From NCBI GenBank assembly GCA_015680685.1, contig MNCI01004353.1:55645-119644 (forward strand): a DNA stretch of 64,000 bases, given 5' to 3'. The stretch comes from Gnetum montanum. Lineage: Eukaryota; Streptophyta; Gnetopsida; Gnetales; Gnetaceae. Shown here in pieces: positions 1-11,117 of the stretch (within the stretch, counting starts at the first letter, position 1; each line of letters starts with the position of its first letter). Position numbers and translations under genes: made by a program. A model generated the notes under the pieces. It made no database searches. It was not told the DNA's origin and worked only from the letters and a program-made list of their open reading frames with translations.

Positions 1-43
1 TTAAAATGACATGCAACGATATAAGTAGGTATTTTTTTTGCAG

Positions 44-259
44 GTTGGTTTGACCCTTGTTGTGATAGAAAGTGCTGTGACGTCCATTTATATATGTTAT
101 GCCCAAGACCCGGAGATGATCAACAGATGGGACCCTGAATTTTGCACCCAAATATCTGAAGCTTTCCGTCAGCGGTTGCAGCATAGGAGTTTAAGAGGCA
201 GAGCTGTCTTATCAATGGTTGGAATACATCAACAGATATCTCTAGCAAACTCTTCGTAG
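44..259 (+). CDS. Last exon of a choline transporter-like (CTL/SLC44, PNS1-type) protein
   Basis: A pyrimidine tract ending in CAG at 41-43 is a good splice acceptor. From 44 the reading frame runs 71 codons to TAG at 257-259. The peptide opens with a hydrophobic stretch (VGLTLVVIESAVTSIYICYA), which fits a final membrane helix, followed by a polar tail with DPEMINRWDPEF and FRQRLQHRSLRGR. From memory of the family, plant choline-transporter-like proteins end with such a helix followed by a D/E-rich then RQRLQHR-like tail; they are multi-pass membrane proteins involved in choline and lipid trafficking. Only this exon is in the window, so the rest of the gene lies to the left. The frame is open, with codon use unlike the AT-rich TE debris around it, so it may belong to a functional gene. 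It could also be a captured or duplicated 3' fragment. Confidence 0.6.
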   Translation, partial: VGLTLVVIESAVTSIYICYAQDPEMINRWDPEFCTQISEAFRQRLQHRSLRGRAVLSMVGIHQQISLANSS

Positions 260-415
260 CCTATGAGTTTTTTCCCCTAAAATTCAATTTGCAACTTTGT
301 TATTCTCTAATATTGTAAAAATTTATGCCTGGGCATTCTCTGCACATTGCAAATTTCAATATTTCAATTCACGTCATTCTTCTTGCCATTCAAATAAATA
401 ATAAATGTAAAACCA
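260..415 (+). other. Probable 3' UTR of the CTL-like gene
   Basis: AT-rich sequence follows the stop codon. A canonical AATAAA at 393-398, about 135 bp past the stop, is a plausible poly(A) signal. The exact end is inferred. Confidence 0.4.
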
Positions 416-1228
416 TGTCAATGATACTTGCCAGAGCAAGATGACTGTTTAGCATGATATATGCGAGGAAACTATGTTTCACTTTTAACAAAATTTACAT
501 CATTTTTCAACATCCACAATTGAACTTAACATAGCAAAAGTGTGGCTTAATACCAATATTTGTATTAAAATAAAAATGCAGTAACACTTGTGGAAGATCT
601 TCACCTTGTCATTTATGATTGATCTTACGATGAGAATTTTCACTAGTTGTAATCTTTTTATTAACATTAGTTTTAATCTTTGAGTTAGTAATATTCTCGT
701 TAGATAAAGAAAAATTTGCCTTATGAGCTATTACCAAGGAGAGTCTAATAAAAATGATTATTGGAGAGAAGATTTCATGTCTCAAGACATTAAAGCAACT
801 AGTTGGGAAGAACCTCAAAAATTAGAAGTCCATGAATTGAATGCAAAAGAATCAAAGATAGTTGTTAAAAATAAATGTGAAGATTAAGTTAAGGCTTCAA
901 CTAAGCAAGAAGAGGAAAGAAAGACATTCATCACTACTGAGATTACATATGAAAGGGTTTATGATATGAGAATCCCTAAAAGAGTTTCTTTAACTATTTT
1001 CTTCCCACCTATTGATTAGTTTGTATGAAGCTTTGTTTGTACAGTTTCTCAAGTTTTATTAGGAATGAGGTTTTTATTTCATCAAACCTTAAGTTTAATG
1101 AAAGTTTTCGATAAAAAAAAAATTTCTATTTCTATGTAAAAAGAAAAGTTTCCAATAAAGTATAAGTTTCTTAGCTGATGTGCTAAAGTGGGGCGTGTGT
1201 GGGTGGAGGAGGGAAGGGAGGTAAGAAA
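416..1228. other. No recognisable gene; AT-rich degraded sequence
   Basis: Only short broken frames are seen. About 730-1010 reads on the plus strand as a lysine/glutamate-rich stretch with several stops, which could be an old retroelement gag linker, but no family motif is visible. Homopolymer A runs occur near 1112-1121. Confidence 0.4.
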
Positions 1229-3169
1229 TGTTGTCACGTTTCCACCATATTTATGAAGCAGATTTTATAAAATAAGATCTAAGAAATGAAATTGCTCAAT
1301 TAACTTCTCAAAGATGATTAGAACATGAGAGTTAAATTATTAAAGAGGCAATTTCATGAAAAGCTTAATTGAGAAAGGTGTTAAAGAAAAGTGCTCTTTA
1401 TATAAGTGTGTTCATTTTGAGTTCATAAGCTTAGTAAGGTGTTGTCAGTATATGTATATGTTATGAAGAAATTGTGGCTTTTCCATATGCATTGGAGGAG
1501 ATGAAATCTAGGAATTAATTGGAAAATTGCAAAAGGAATTATTTACAATTGTATCTTCATTGGTTTTTGAATTTTGTAAGTTCATTAGTTTATCAATTAA
1601 GTGCAGTGGTAAATTGAATGTTCCACCAGAATAATGAAATGAAGTGCATCCATTTTCCTTGTACATATGCAAAGAACTCTATAAAAAAAAAAAAAAATTC
1701 ATGAACAACTTCATCATGTGGAGATCAGTTGCTACATTGTACATTTCAATTTGTAGTGGTTTCCAAACGATGGTAGAAAATTAAGTTGTAGATCTAAGAA
1801 TCTTAAATTAAATAAAGGAAAAATACCCAATCCAAGTGCTCAGCAACATTTGAGTAAATGTTGGAAGAGTAAGATTGTAATTTTAACACAATTAATAAAA
1901 TCCTTGTAAATGGTATTTAAAAAATAATAAAAAAATTACTTAGAAATTCATTGATATTTCAAATAAGAACCCCTACCACAGAGGAAATGATTATAATATA
2001 GAGTACAATCATAAACAAACGAAAATTCCAGATTTACGGAAGAACAAGCCTAGCAACTATGGAAAGGAGTAGATCTATACAAATTAGTGTTCTAGAAAAA
2101 CAATCATGTCAAACCTACAAGCATCAACAATTTAACATTTTAAACAAAAAATCCCTAAAGCAACAACTACCAGATATTGAAAATTTGCAAGTCCAAGAAC
2201 CCTAAATGGAGGTTATTTGTCATGACATCTTTCACAATAGCACCATAGTTTTGAAAGGAAATTCTTCTCCTACTACATGCATGTGAGTTCCATTAATTAG
2301 GGAATTACATGGTCACAGGGCATAGATGCCACAAAACCATAATAGGACGTTGATGCCACAATGCTAGAACAAGGCTTGAATTCACAATTTCTTCTTCATG
2401 ATGAAGCCATCAGTTATTGAGTAGCACCATGTGGTAATGAGTGCAGAAACCAAAGTTAATGTCAACAAGAGTGACATCCCAAGCCGTAGTAGTAGGATAT
2501 AGAAGTGAGAAATGCAAGACACATAAGAAACACATGTAATGGAGATGGCACAACAGCGGGCATGGTGGCCATAGAGACAAGCTTTGACGTTAGGCACATA
2601 AAAAATCAACCATGTTTATTAAGGTCATATGACCTTCACAATGATTTAATTAAAAAAATGAATTATTATAAACAAAAAAAAACAAGGTTTATTTAGATTA
2701 CAACCTTTTTTTAAAGGAAAAAAGAAGGTTTACGATTCCAAAATGGGAGAATTCATACTCATAAAAATTTACTTTTTGGAATTTAAAAATTCCAATGGAA
2801 GTAATAACCTCCATGAAGGTTATAAATAGACATCCTTGATATTTGTAAGGTTGTAATTGATAAAAAGATACTTGTCAATTATAGCTTATTTTCTCTTAGA
2901 AGTTATAACTTCTTAAGAAAGTTAGGAATAAATTTCTTAAATATTTGTAATACCTTCAACTTCTTATGATTATTGTAACTACCCTAAGGTCACTATAAAA
3001 GGGCCTTCAGAAGTGGATTTGAGAAAGGAAGAAGGAAGATTGGGGGGAAGCAACTTGAAGATTGTAAAAGCATGGCTTACTAAAGACATAGATTCAACTT
3101 CTTTGTTTTAATCCTGTGAATTCATTTCTTCCCATTTTGTTTTAGTTACTTAGCTAATGGTTTAGATAG
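1229..3169 (+). mobile_element. Left LTR of degenerate chromovirus-like element 0, cut by A1
   Basis: The segment from TGTTGTCAC at 1229 is colinear with the segment from TGTTCTTAC at 33998, at roughly 85-90% identity by eye, from the first LTR base through the TATA-like region near 3000. Both copies carry an A-homopolymer (about 1682-1695 and 34445-34461) and the same downstream blocks. The plus orientation is set by the degenerate gag-pol that ends just left of the 33998 copy. The LTR stops abruptly at 3169, where a family-A LTR begins. A reverse-strand relative of its 3' portion lies at about 36720-36990. Confidence 0.75.
2994..3000 (+). promoter_or_regulatory. TATA box of element 0 LTR
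   Basis: TATAAAA follows CTACCCTAAGGTCAC. The reverse-strand relative keeps the same context (TAAAGTCACTATAAAAAGG, 36876-36894), which supports a U3/R boundary just downstream. Confidence 0.55.
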
Positions 3170-3994
3170 TGATGAGCCATGATATCGTGTATGTGATATT
3201 GCATCTGCGATATTGTGTCTGCCCCTGTGATATCGCGTACGCGATATCACAGCCCGCCGCAATGTCTATAAATAAGAGGCAGCTTTCCCTATTTTGGACA
3301 TCTAGATTTAGTTCCTTAGCCAAACTCTTACAATTTTACCATTCCAAAGTTAGAATAATTTCCATGTGCCCGTAGTAGGAGTCTTAAAGTGAATGGATCT
3401 TTATTTGAGCAAATTGTACTTGAGCACACATTTGTGTACGGCAATAAAGATGAACTTTCTGATAAACCTTGCAGCATATGGACTAAGCTAAATAGGATTT
3501 AATTATTGTTAAATGTTTAAATGCTTTCCTAGATGATCAATCTCTCTCAACCCTTGACTCTCCTAGTTAAGTGCATTTAGTATGACTGCTTCGAGCACAT
3601 GTGTAATGCTTGGTAATCCAGTAACAAGTAGCGTTTGGTAATCCCAGCAGCGTTGCACTGGTTCAGGTTGTGTGTGGCAAGTGGAAACGGATACTGGTGC
3701 TAGGATGATTAGAACTTAGTTAGTGAATAGTTAATGAAAGTTAGTCACTTAGTCTCTTCACCTTTCCCTATTAGCATAAGACATTAAAAAGATAAAAGAT
3801 ATAAAAATCATACACCTCAGGCTTACTTAACCATACAACTGTGACAATACAAGTAAGTTTGGGAAGGCAACGATTGATTAACCTTAAGTGTTCCATTAAG
3901 GCGCATAAGCACTTAGTCCTTGGAGTTCGACCGGATCACATGTGAGATGCTCATATTTGTATGGTTGAGTGTAGGGGTACCTTGCCACTCATCA
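3170..3994 (+). repeat. A1 5' LTR
   Basis: Starts TGATGAG and ends CTCATCA, the same inverted ends as the complete A2 and A4 LTRs. It has the family TATA box TATAAATA at 3267-3274 and the conserved CATGTGCCCGTAGTAGGAGTC block at 3362-3382, and ends at the primer site. Confidence 0.85.
3175..3262. promoter_or_regulatory. Palindromic GATATCGC iterons in A1 U3
   Basis: Repeated GATAT(C/T)G-type words lie immediately upstream of the TATA box. They include a perfect 24-bp palindrome at 3227-3250 whose centre is GATATCGCGTACGCGATATC. Orthologous positions in A2 and A4 have the same kind of repeats in different numbers. The role is unknown; a palindromic protein-binding site is an inference. Confidence 0.7.
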
Positions 3995-4014
3995 TTGGCA
4001 TTGTTGCTAGGGAC
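3995..4014 (+). other. A1 primer-binding site
   Basis: TTGGCATTGTTGCTAGGGAC follows the LTR directly. It is a decayed form of TTGGCRCCGTTGCCGGGGA, which I recall as complementary to the 3' end of plant tRNA-Asp and typical of Athila-type elements. A2 and A4 have sister copies. Confidence 0.65.
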
Positions 4015-4140
4015 TTAGTTGTTTGTGCGCTACGTAGAACATAGAAGATCATTCATATCGTTGGGACGCTAGAACGAACCCTTGGGGTTGATCAAAAGAA
4101 AAATAAGACAATGGTAATTAGCACATTGAACAAGAAAAAA

Positions 4141-6049
4141 ATGTCTTCTTCTTCGCACAAAAGCACTTCACCACCTAGGAACAACACTAGAGACAGTTGG
4201 TGGAACAACACACATAACCAAAATCCGCCAATTCCATGTGGTATATATTTATCATGATGAGTATATACCGAACTTTACCTTTATTCTCCATCAAGATGAA
4301 AAACTGCGTTGGAGAGACTTGGAGGGTAACATAGTGTTGCCTCTAGACCGACCAGTCCCCAACATGCTCCTTCGTGCTCTTGCACGAATAGGCATGTCAC
4401 AATTGTACGTAGAGTACGTTGCATGTGATTATGACACAAGGGACTACCATCGCATAGAAGCACAATGTCAATGGGACTTGTGACAAGAGAGTCACCACAC
4501 ATCTTTGAAGGGCAAAGGACCCCATAACGCTCCACTCGTCTTAAGAGAAATTGAGGGTGGTGAACCTATTTCAATAGGTTCTCCACAAAATGATGTTCCT
4601 CCTCCTAACAATGGTGAGGAGGTGGTGTATCAAAACCTTCACTCCATGATTCACAACCCTGGTTCTGATCCCCATGAACACCAAGTGTTCAACGAGGGAA
4701 CACAAACACATGATAAGGATGGGCATTTTGATCGTCATCACGATCGGGGTCGGGACCACTGAAGAGAAGGTAGGAAACATCATCATGGCGATGGTTCTCC
4801 TTCTTCTTCACCTTCTTCATCACATTCACCCTCTCCTTCAATATTAGGATGCAGTCATAAGGAACCTAACTGTGAGGATAAAGGTAAACAGAGTGAGAAA
4901 CCTCGATGTGAGAGTCGAGAACGAGGACGAGGGCACTCTAGAGAATCACGGCATGGAAGAAGGGAAAGTAGGGAACCACGTAGACATCACAGATGCTATG
5001 AAAGAAATGACCACGAAGAACCCCTACTTGCAACCCAAAGCATGTTAGATATCACGAAGGCTGTAAGAATTCCCACAAGGCACCAAAAAGATAGCAGGAT
5101 CAAGAGGTTAGATATGAATAACATCCCACGCTTTGAGGGGGGATACAACGCTTATCCTCAAAATCACTTACAAGAATTTCACAATGCATGTGCCTTGCAA
5201 AACATCGAGAACAAATGGCAAAAGCTAAAGTTGTTTCCAAGGACACTAGTAAAAGAAGCAGAAAGCTGGTATTGGTCCTTAGAACCAAAATCCATTCGAA
5301 GGTGGAGTACAATGCTAGAACTATTTAATGATAAGTATTAAACGTACTCTTAGGTGTCCAATCTGTGAAAGCAAATCCAAGGATAGAAGCAGGGAAGTCA
5401 TGAACCCTTGGATGCTACCATGGGCCGATATTATGCACTGTCACATCGTTGCCCAGGCCATGGTTACTTGCAGCGGGATTAGCTATGCCATCTCGTAGAT
5501 GGACTTAGGCATGAAACCAGGAGAACCCTTGGAATGTATGCCCAAGGGAGGTTATCAGAGCTTAGGTTCCATCAGATCCATAGATTACTGGAGTAAGTAG
5601 CTAAGGAAGAAGGAGAGCTACATAAGAGAGAAAGTGCGGAAGAGCATAACCGCGATCCTTCCCTTCGAAAAAGGGGAGTGAGATTTTGTCAGGAGGAGGA
5701 AGAGTCACCACTCGAAGATATGGTGAATAGGAAAACCTTGCTGCTCCAAAAATTAACCACAGAAGTGTCAGCAAAGGTAGACCAAATATGGGACTCAGAT
5801 AGTAGATTTGAAACTGTTCTCAAAATTGTAGAGGAGTCCAAGGAGCGAGGTAGTGACTATGACAAAAAGAAAAAGAGGGACATGGATCATGCACGTAACA
5901 AAGGTAAGGATAAAATGACCATCACCGAAGAGGTTGTGGATTCTAATACGGGCAATGATGATGTATGTGAGATATGCCAGTATGACCATCCTAAGGGATG
6001 TTGCCTAGTAATCTCACATCTGCAAGAGTCTGGGGGTGTATGCACTTAA
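4141..6049 (+). pseudogene. A1 gag
   Basis: The frame starts at ATG 4141 (MSSSSHKS), shifts within about 100 bp, and is then followed in parallel with A2. It has an N-terminal region (HDEYIPNFTFILHQDE), a low-complexity D/H/R/S/E-rich segment around 4690-5030, the conserved capsid-like block FEGGYNA...ESWYWSLEP (about 5136-5295), a charged helix-rich part, and a short zinc-knuckle variant CX2CX3HX3C (CEICQYDHPKGC, about 5970-6005). Stops interrupt it at several places, for example after FNDKY at about 5339. Gag would form the virus-like particle. A2 carries the best-preserved copy. Confidence 0.8.
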
Positions 6050-6437
6050 CCCATGACTTAACAAATGGCAAGCACCTTAACGGTTACCTTATCCCCAAGG
6101 TAACCCAAGGCAGTTCCACCAAATTTTAACGTATTATCCAAGTGAAACTCCACCACAACCTATTGAGCAACACTAGCAGTGGCAATATCCATAGTCATGG
6201 GGGAGGCCACCACCATGGCAACAATACCCTTACCGGCAACCGGATCCATATGGCTACTACGTGTAGTAGCTAATCTCTCCACGTGACTCTGTTGGTCACG
6301 TAACTCCACAACGTCACTACCAAGCTTCAGAGTATTATAGGACTCCTTCTCCTAGGGGAGACACACCACATACATACAATCCTCCAAACCCATCCACAAC
6401 TCTCAAACAAATAGCTCCATTACCACCCGCTCCAGCA

Positions 6438-7280
6438 ATGCAAGGGGTACTCCCCACTCAACCGCAGCAACCCAATGTCACGAGGGCTATGAATCCTCAA
6501 CCCATAGTTGGTTTTGACAACCTTATGCAGAAAAGATCTTTCCTCAGAACCAACAATCCAACCAAGCCCTCACCATCACAAGCAATTGAACATTTGAACA
6601 CCTCCCTAGAAAGTAAGGCTTCGGGGCCTCCTTCAACCCAAAAATCGAGCCTAATGCACACTGTTATGTTAACACATGTCTTTACTGACTGGATTAAGGT
6701 GGGCCACCTTCCCAGGAAATTCTTTGATCCTAGAAGTCCTCTAATATATCTCCAAGTCGCTGGGAATGAACCATGTAAAGCTCTTCTGGACTCAGGTTCT
6801 GGAGTCAACCTAATATCACGAGAGATGTATAAAGCCTGGAACCTACCTCCCTTAAGAAAGAGTAACATTTGACTAGAGCTAGCCGACCAGTCCATCACTG
6901 TTCCCTTGGGATTGGTAGAGGACATCGTTACCACTGTATGTGGGTGGTCGTATCCAATTGATTTCCTGGTGATACAAGTAAATAATGGTAAGGGGGACTT
7001 CCCAATAATAATGGGAAGAGGATGGCTAAGTACCATAGATGCATGCCTAGGAATTTACGATCTTTCCCTGGAAATATCCAAGAAGAACACTTTTGGAAAG
7101 ATCAAGAAGAAGAAAGTTCGATGCATCGCATATAGTGACATGGGGTGCCATTGCATGTAGAAATCATGGGTTATGCAAAGTTCAGCATTGCCTACATGCA
7201 ATCGGTGTGCACAAGACATTAATATACAAAGATGCCTATATGCAACAGCCACACGACAAGAAGACACCTAGTGGCTGATG
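6438..7280 (+). pseudogene. A1 protease region
   Basis: The aspartic protease active site ALLDSGSG is intact, with the catalytic Asp codon at 6789-6791. It is followed by NLISREMYKAWNLPPL, then LVEDIVTTVCGWSYPIDFLVI and FPIIMGRGWLSTIDACLGI, the usual downstream half of a retroviral-type protease. A TGA near 6870 splits the frame between the two halves. The part before the active site is a P/Q-rich linker from gag. Confidence 0.8.
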
Positions 7281-8279
7281 GTTGATCAAGAGAGAAATTC
7301 ACTAACATGCATGGAACTAATTGAGGGAATAATTAGTGCTTACATTGAAAGAATAGACACATTGGAGCAAGTTCGTCACCAACTTCCAAGCTTTAACCTT
7401 GAAAACATCAACTGGGGGAAGTTGGAAATTCCTGAGAGATTTAAACAAGAGCCCCTAGATTTGTAACCATTACCCACCGGTCTGGAGTATATGATCCTCG
7501 AAAATGAAAAATCGATGATCATCAATGTAAGGCTTGTTCCCAAACAAAAAGAAAGACTACTGAAAGTGATAAAAAAGTGGTCAAAAGCCTTTTCTTGGTC
7601 ATACCCCAAGTTAACTGGAATAGATCCTAGGATATGCCAACATAGGATTTACACGGACCCCTCCATGAAACCTCGGAAACAACCGTAGAGGCAGTTGAAC
7701 CCAAAATTGAAACAAATAGTAAAAGAAGAAATAGAACAACTTCTTAAGGCTGGGTTCATATATCCCATTGCTGATAGTGAATGGGTTAGCCCTTTGGTGA
7801 TTGTGCCTAAAAAGGAAGGCAACTGGAGGGTGTGTATAGATTTTAGGTTGCTAAGCATGGCAACATTCAAGGATCACTTTCTGGTGCTATTCGTTGACCA
7901 AGTCTTAGATACCATAGCAGGGCATTGCTATTATAGTTTTCTAGATGGTTATAGTGGATACAACCAAATACAGATAGCACCAAAAGATCAAGCTAAGACA
8001 ACATTGACTAGTCCTTGGGGAATGTTTGCATATAAACAAATACCATTTGGCTTGTGCAATGCTCCTACCACGTTTCAATGCCTAGTTCTAAACATATTCC
8101 AACAGTAGATAGGAAACGAAGTGGAAGTATTTATGGATGACTTCTCCACTTATGGAAAAAGCTTTGATCAAGCCTTGGACCGACTAGAGCAAGTGTTGAA
8201 AAGATGCGTAGAAACCAACTTAAGGCTCAATTGGCAAAAAATCCATTTGATGGTCCAAGAAGGCGTAGTACTTAGGCAT
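7281..8279 (+). pseudogene. A1 reverse transcriptase, truncated
   Basis: About 7278-7690 is the protease-RT connector, ending in TGIDPRICQHRIY. From about 7695 come fingers and palm: AGFIYPI..SEWVSPLVIVPKKEG, WRVCIDFR, YYSFLDGYSGYNQIQIAP, FGLCNAPTTFQ, and the catalytic FMDDFS at about 8128-8147. Stops occur at 7464, 7686 and 8106. The connector between about 7271 and 7575 is missing from A4, so A1 keeps the fuller version. The sequence stops at 8279 where B1 begins. Confidence 0.82.
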
Positions 8280-8840
8280 TGTACTGTCTGAAATCGTCAA
8301 TCTCCGGCTGGAATGGAACAGGGACCTGGAGATCTCCGGACGTGCACAGAAGACCCTACCTTCGCTTGAGGGCAAGCTAGAATTTACGAAGGTAGAGTAC
8401 CTTGAGTGGTCCGCACGCGGATCAGGCAAGGATTTCCCCGAACGTACATCGATATGCTATACGCTGGGTTATATGTAAATGGCATAACTAATGTAAATGG
8501 AGCATAGACATACAAGAGCATAAACAATAAACATGCAACAATTAATGAAAAACTGTAACAGATTTTGGCAAAGAAATGTAGCAATATTATTGTGAGATGA
8601 GAGTTACAATGCACCGGTCTAACGCAGTTGTGACTCTGACACAAGGTAGAGGAATAGCCTCGGTGGATGTAGGGATGACTGTGTGCTGGGTTCAATTGTA
8701 GGCATGACGTAAAAGCTGTGTACTTAGCATGCAGGGTAGGGTCCAGCGTACACGGTTTCTGCTCTGTTCTCTCAGTGTCTCTATTTCTCTTTTTCTCTGG
8801 TTTGCTCAAAATTGCCAACCCCGATCTAATGAAAAATTGG

Positions 8841-8854
8841 GGTTTTTATACAGG
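8841..8854 (-). promoter_or_regulatory. TATA box of B1 LTR
   Basis: The minus strand reads CCTGTATAAAAACC. B2 has CCTATATAAAAATCC at 58974-58988. It lies between the iteron-rich U3 and the conserved R-U5 block. Confidence 0.55.
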
Positions 8855-8929
8855 TTTAGACGTTAGACTCAGGTTGGGTGACATGTGGCGCGTTGACCGG
8901 GTGCGAAAGAATGAAATTTTACAAGTGTT

Positions 8930-9590
8930 CAGCGTGCTGTACGCCAGCATATACGGTTATACGCTAGCGTATATTGCTATACGCCAGCATATATGGCTAT
9001 ACGTTAGCGTATACACGCTGGAAATATGACCTCGGCGTACAAACTTGATCAGAACAGAAGAAGTCGTTTGTCCTCCAGATTTGAATTCGGCTACCATGAA
9101 GATGCTGCCCGTAGATGTTCAGTTCAGTTGACCTTGATTTGACACTTTGTACATGCTGGGCGTATACGTTGGACGTATACGCTGGGCGTGTACGCTGTGT
9201 TTGTTGGGCGTATACGCTGGATGTGCAGGATGTAGATGCTTAGCGTATAGACTCTAGAATGCATGATGTCAACATCTGATGATTGCTCTATTCATGTGAG
9301 TTGATGCCTTGTACCGAATCTTGCTCTGAAATGCTATTTCCATGCCGTCCTCAGGGGTTGCATGCCCAGCGTATACCTCAGTCGCACATGCTGAGCGTAC
9401 ATGTGAGGCATGTACGCTAGGCATATACGCTGGGCGTATACGTTGTGGATGCAATCTTGGGTGTATACGCTCCAGCGTATACGTTGGGCATATACGCTGA
9501 GAATGTGAACTTGGACGTATACGCTGGGCGTATACGCTGTGAATGTTTCCGTAGGCATATACGCTGGGCGTATACGTTGAGAATGCATAC
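8930..9590. repeat. GCGTATACGC palindromic iterons in B1 U3
   Basis: More than a dozen copies of GCGTATACGC or near variants, often joined as GTATACGCTGGGCGTATACG, are scattered over about 650 bp with irregular spacing. The 10-mer is a perfect palindrome. B2 carries the same repeats at about 59080-59490. Confidence 0.85.
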
Positions 9591-10739
9591 TTAGTGAGAA
9601 CTAAGTTTCTTGAGCACCGAAGTTGCCATGTTTGATAGCCGATGTCGTCGTGGTTGTCGGTGGGTCCCAGGGAACTGCTCCTTGTTGAGTTTGACTCTGC
9701 TTGAAGTTGTCTATGGAGCCCTCAAGCTTTAGTCTTGCCAGGGAACATCATGACTTGGCTCGATTCTTGTTGGAGAAGTACTAAGCTTGAACTTTTGTGG
9801 TGTTTTATTGGCCCCTCTTTGTTGACGCTTGGAGGAATTGACCCAAGAAGCGTCGACAAAGAAGTGCAAAACCCCACAAGCAACTTAGTAGAAACATTAT
9901 CCTGTGCCACCTGGCTAGACATCATCGCACCGTGTTCAGTAGTACCTAGGATTGGGGAAGTGAAATTTGTAGCTGGATAGGGAAATGGAGATTATGGGGA
10001 TTGGGAACTGACCAAGGGATTGTGCATGGTAAAGGAGATGCTTTGGTGTGTATACGAGTCATGCTGATTCTTGTCAATAGCCATTGTTTAGTAGACTCGG
10101 AATCAAGACATGCGATGTGCGTCCTTTGGCGGAACAAGACTCTTGGTTAGTGTCCAAGAGGATTTGTTGGCAAAACCAAAGCCACGTGATGATGCGCTGC
10201 ATTCTTTGGAGGAACAGGACCCTTGTTTAGTGTTTTAGGAGGAACCTGTTGGCGGAGAGCCAAAGCCATGCAACGAGATGTCACTTGATTGTTTTAGACA
10301 TAAACATTTGCTTTCGAGGCAACTGTCGTCCAGTCTTGTGTTTTATGTGGGAAGGGATGACCTTTTTTTTTGCACATGCTCAAATGCCATGTTGTGGGTT
10401 GCAATCGCTTTAGAGTGGTGCAATATGCAACAGTATGTTTGATGTTTTGGGCTGTACCGGATGTGTTCGAGATGTAACCAAGTATAAGGTGTTGAGGGAT
10501 AGGTGGGATATGAAACGAGGGATGTACTAGTAAATGGCTTGATTAGTCTTGTCACGTGCGCTATGAACAACGTCTCACCTTGCTGCTTATGATGAAGTGT
10601 ATTCTTGTACGAACACCTTTGAGTGTCATCCTGCAAACACAACTCCAAGAGGACAAGAAAACCATGAGTGAGTAAGCAAGCTTAGACTTAAACAGCTACT
10701 GATGAAACAAAGGCACCAGATGAGATTTCAGGCACTGTA

Positions 10740-10891
10740 NNNNNNNNNNNNNNNNNNNNNNNNNNNNNNNNNNNNNNNNNNNNNNNNNNNNNNNNNNNNN
10801 NNNNNNNNNNNNNNNNNNNNNNNNNNNNNNNNNNNNNNNNNNNNNNNNNNNNNNNNNNNNNNNNNNNNNNNNNNNNNNNNNNNNNNNNNNN
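10740..10891. other. Assembly gap (152 N)
   Basis: A run of N, with single N bases at 11024 and 11086 close by. It falls where B2 has a minisatellite, so repeat collapse is the likely cause. Confidence 0.95.
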
Positions 10892-11117
10892 CTAGTCTTA
10901 GCGAACCGTGAAGAGGCGAACCAGTTTATAGTCTTAGTGGACTCTGGTGAATGCAACTGTGGAAGTTTACTATTGTGCCGGACGGGTGCTAGTTTATTGT
11001 CTTTGTAGACACTCTGTGGTATCNGTTTCATCTTTGGTTCCTCAATTTGTGGCTGCATTCAAACTTCATCAGAATTGCTGCATCGNTATGGTATCAGTTT
11101 ACCATCATGATTCCAGG
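10892..11117. repeat. Minisatellite remnant in B1 3' UTR
   Basis: Fragments such as CTAGTCTTAGCGRACT, GTGGTATCAGTTT and CATCATGATTCCAGGACGAG match the roughly 35-bp repeat array of B2 at 60660-61040. The array is interrupted by the gap. Confidence 0.6.

Larger units (their letters stand above)
3170..8279 (+). mobile_element. A1: Athila-like Ty3/gypsy element, 5' half (truncated by B1)
   Basis: It has a 5' LTR (3170-3994), a tRNA-type primer site, gag, protease and reverse transcriptase in order on the plus strand, all homologous to A2 and A4. The RT box FMDDFS and the preceding SFLDGYSGYNQI and PFGLCNAP motifs place it in the Athila-like part of Ty3/gypsy. The coding sequence is broken by stops and frameshifts. 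It ends at 8279, just after the RT stretch LNWQK...MVQEGVV, where element B1 is inserted. The remaining RT, RNase H, integrase and 3' LTR of A1 are not in the window. Confidence 0.85.
8280..10641 (-). repeat. B1 3' LTR (right boundary approximate)
   Basis: Colinear with 58389 to about 60482 in B2. The left end is TGTAC on the plus strand. A TATA box on the minus strand places U3 to the right and R-U5 to the left. The right boundary is inferred from ACACA at about 10637-10641, conserved in B2 and next to a short purine tract (GGAGT on the minus strand); this boundary is weak. Confidence 0.55.

Noticed and set aside
6497-7036. Minus-strand open frame of 179 codons
   Set aside because: Antisense to the A1 protease, which shows an intact DSG motif and homologues in A2 and A4 on the plus strand.
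8930-9590. Regular repeats that could suggest a CRISPR array
   Set aside because: Spacing is irregular, there are no uniform unique spacers, and the context is a plant LTR with eukaryotic elements.
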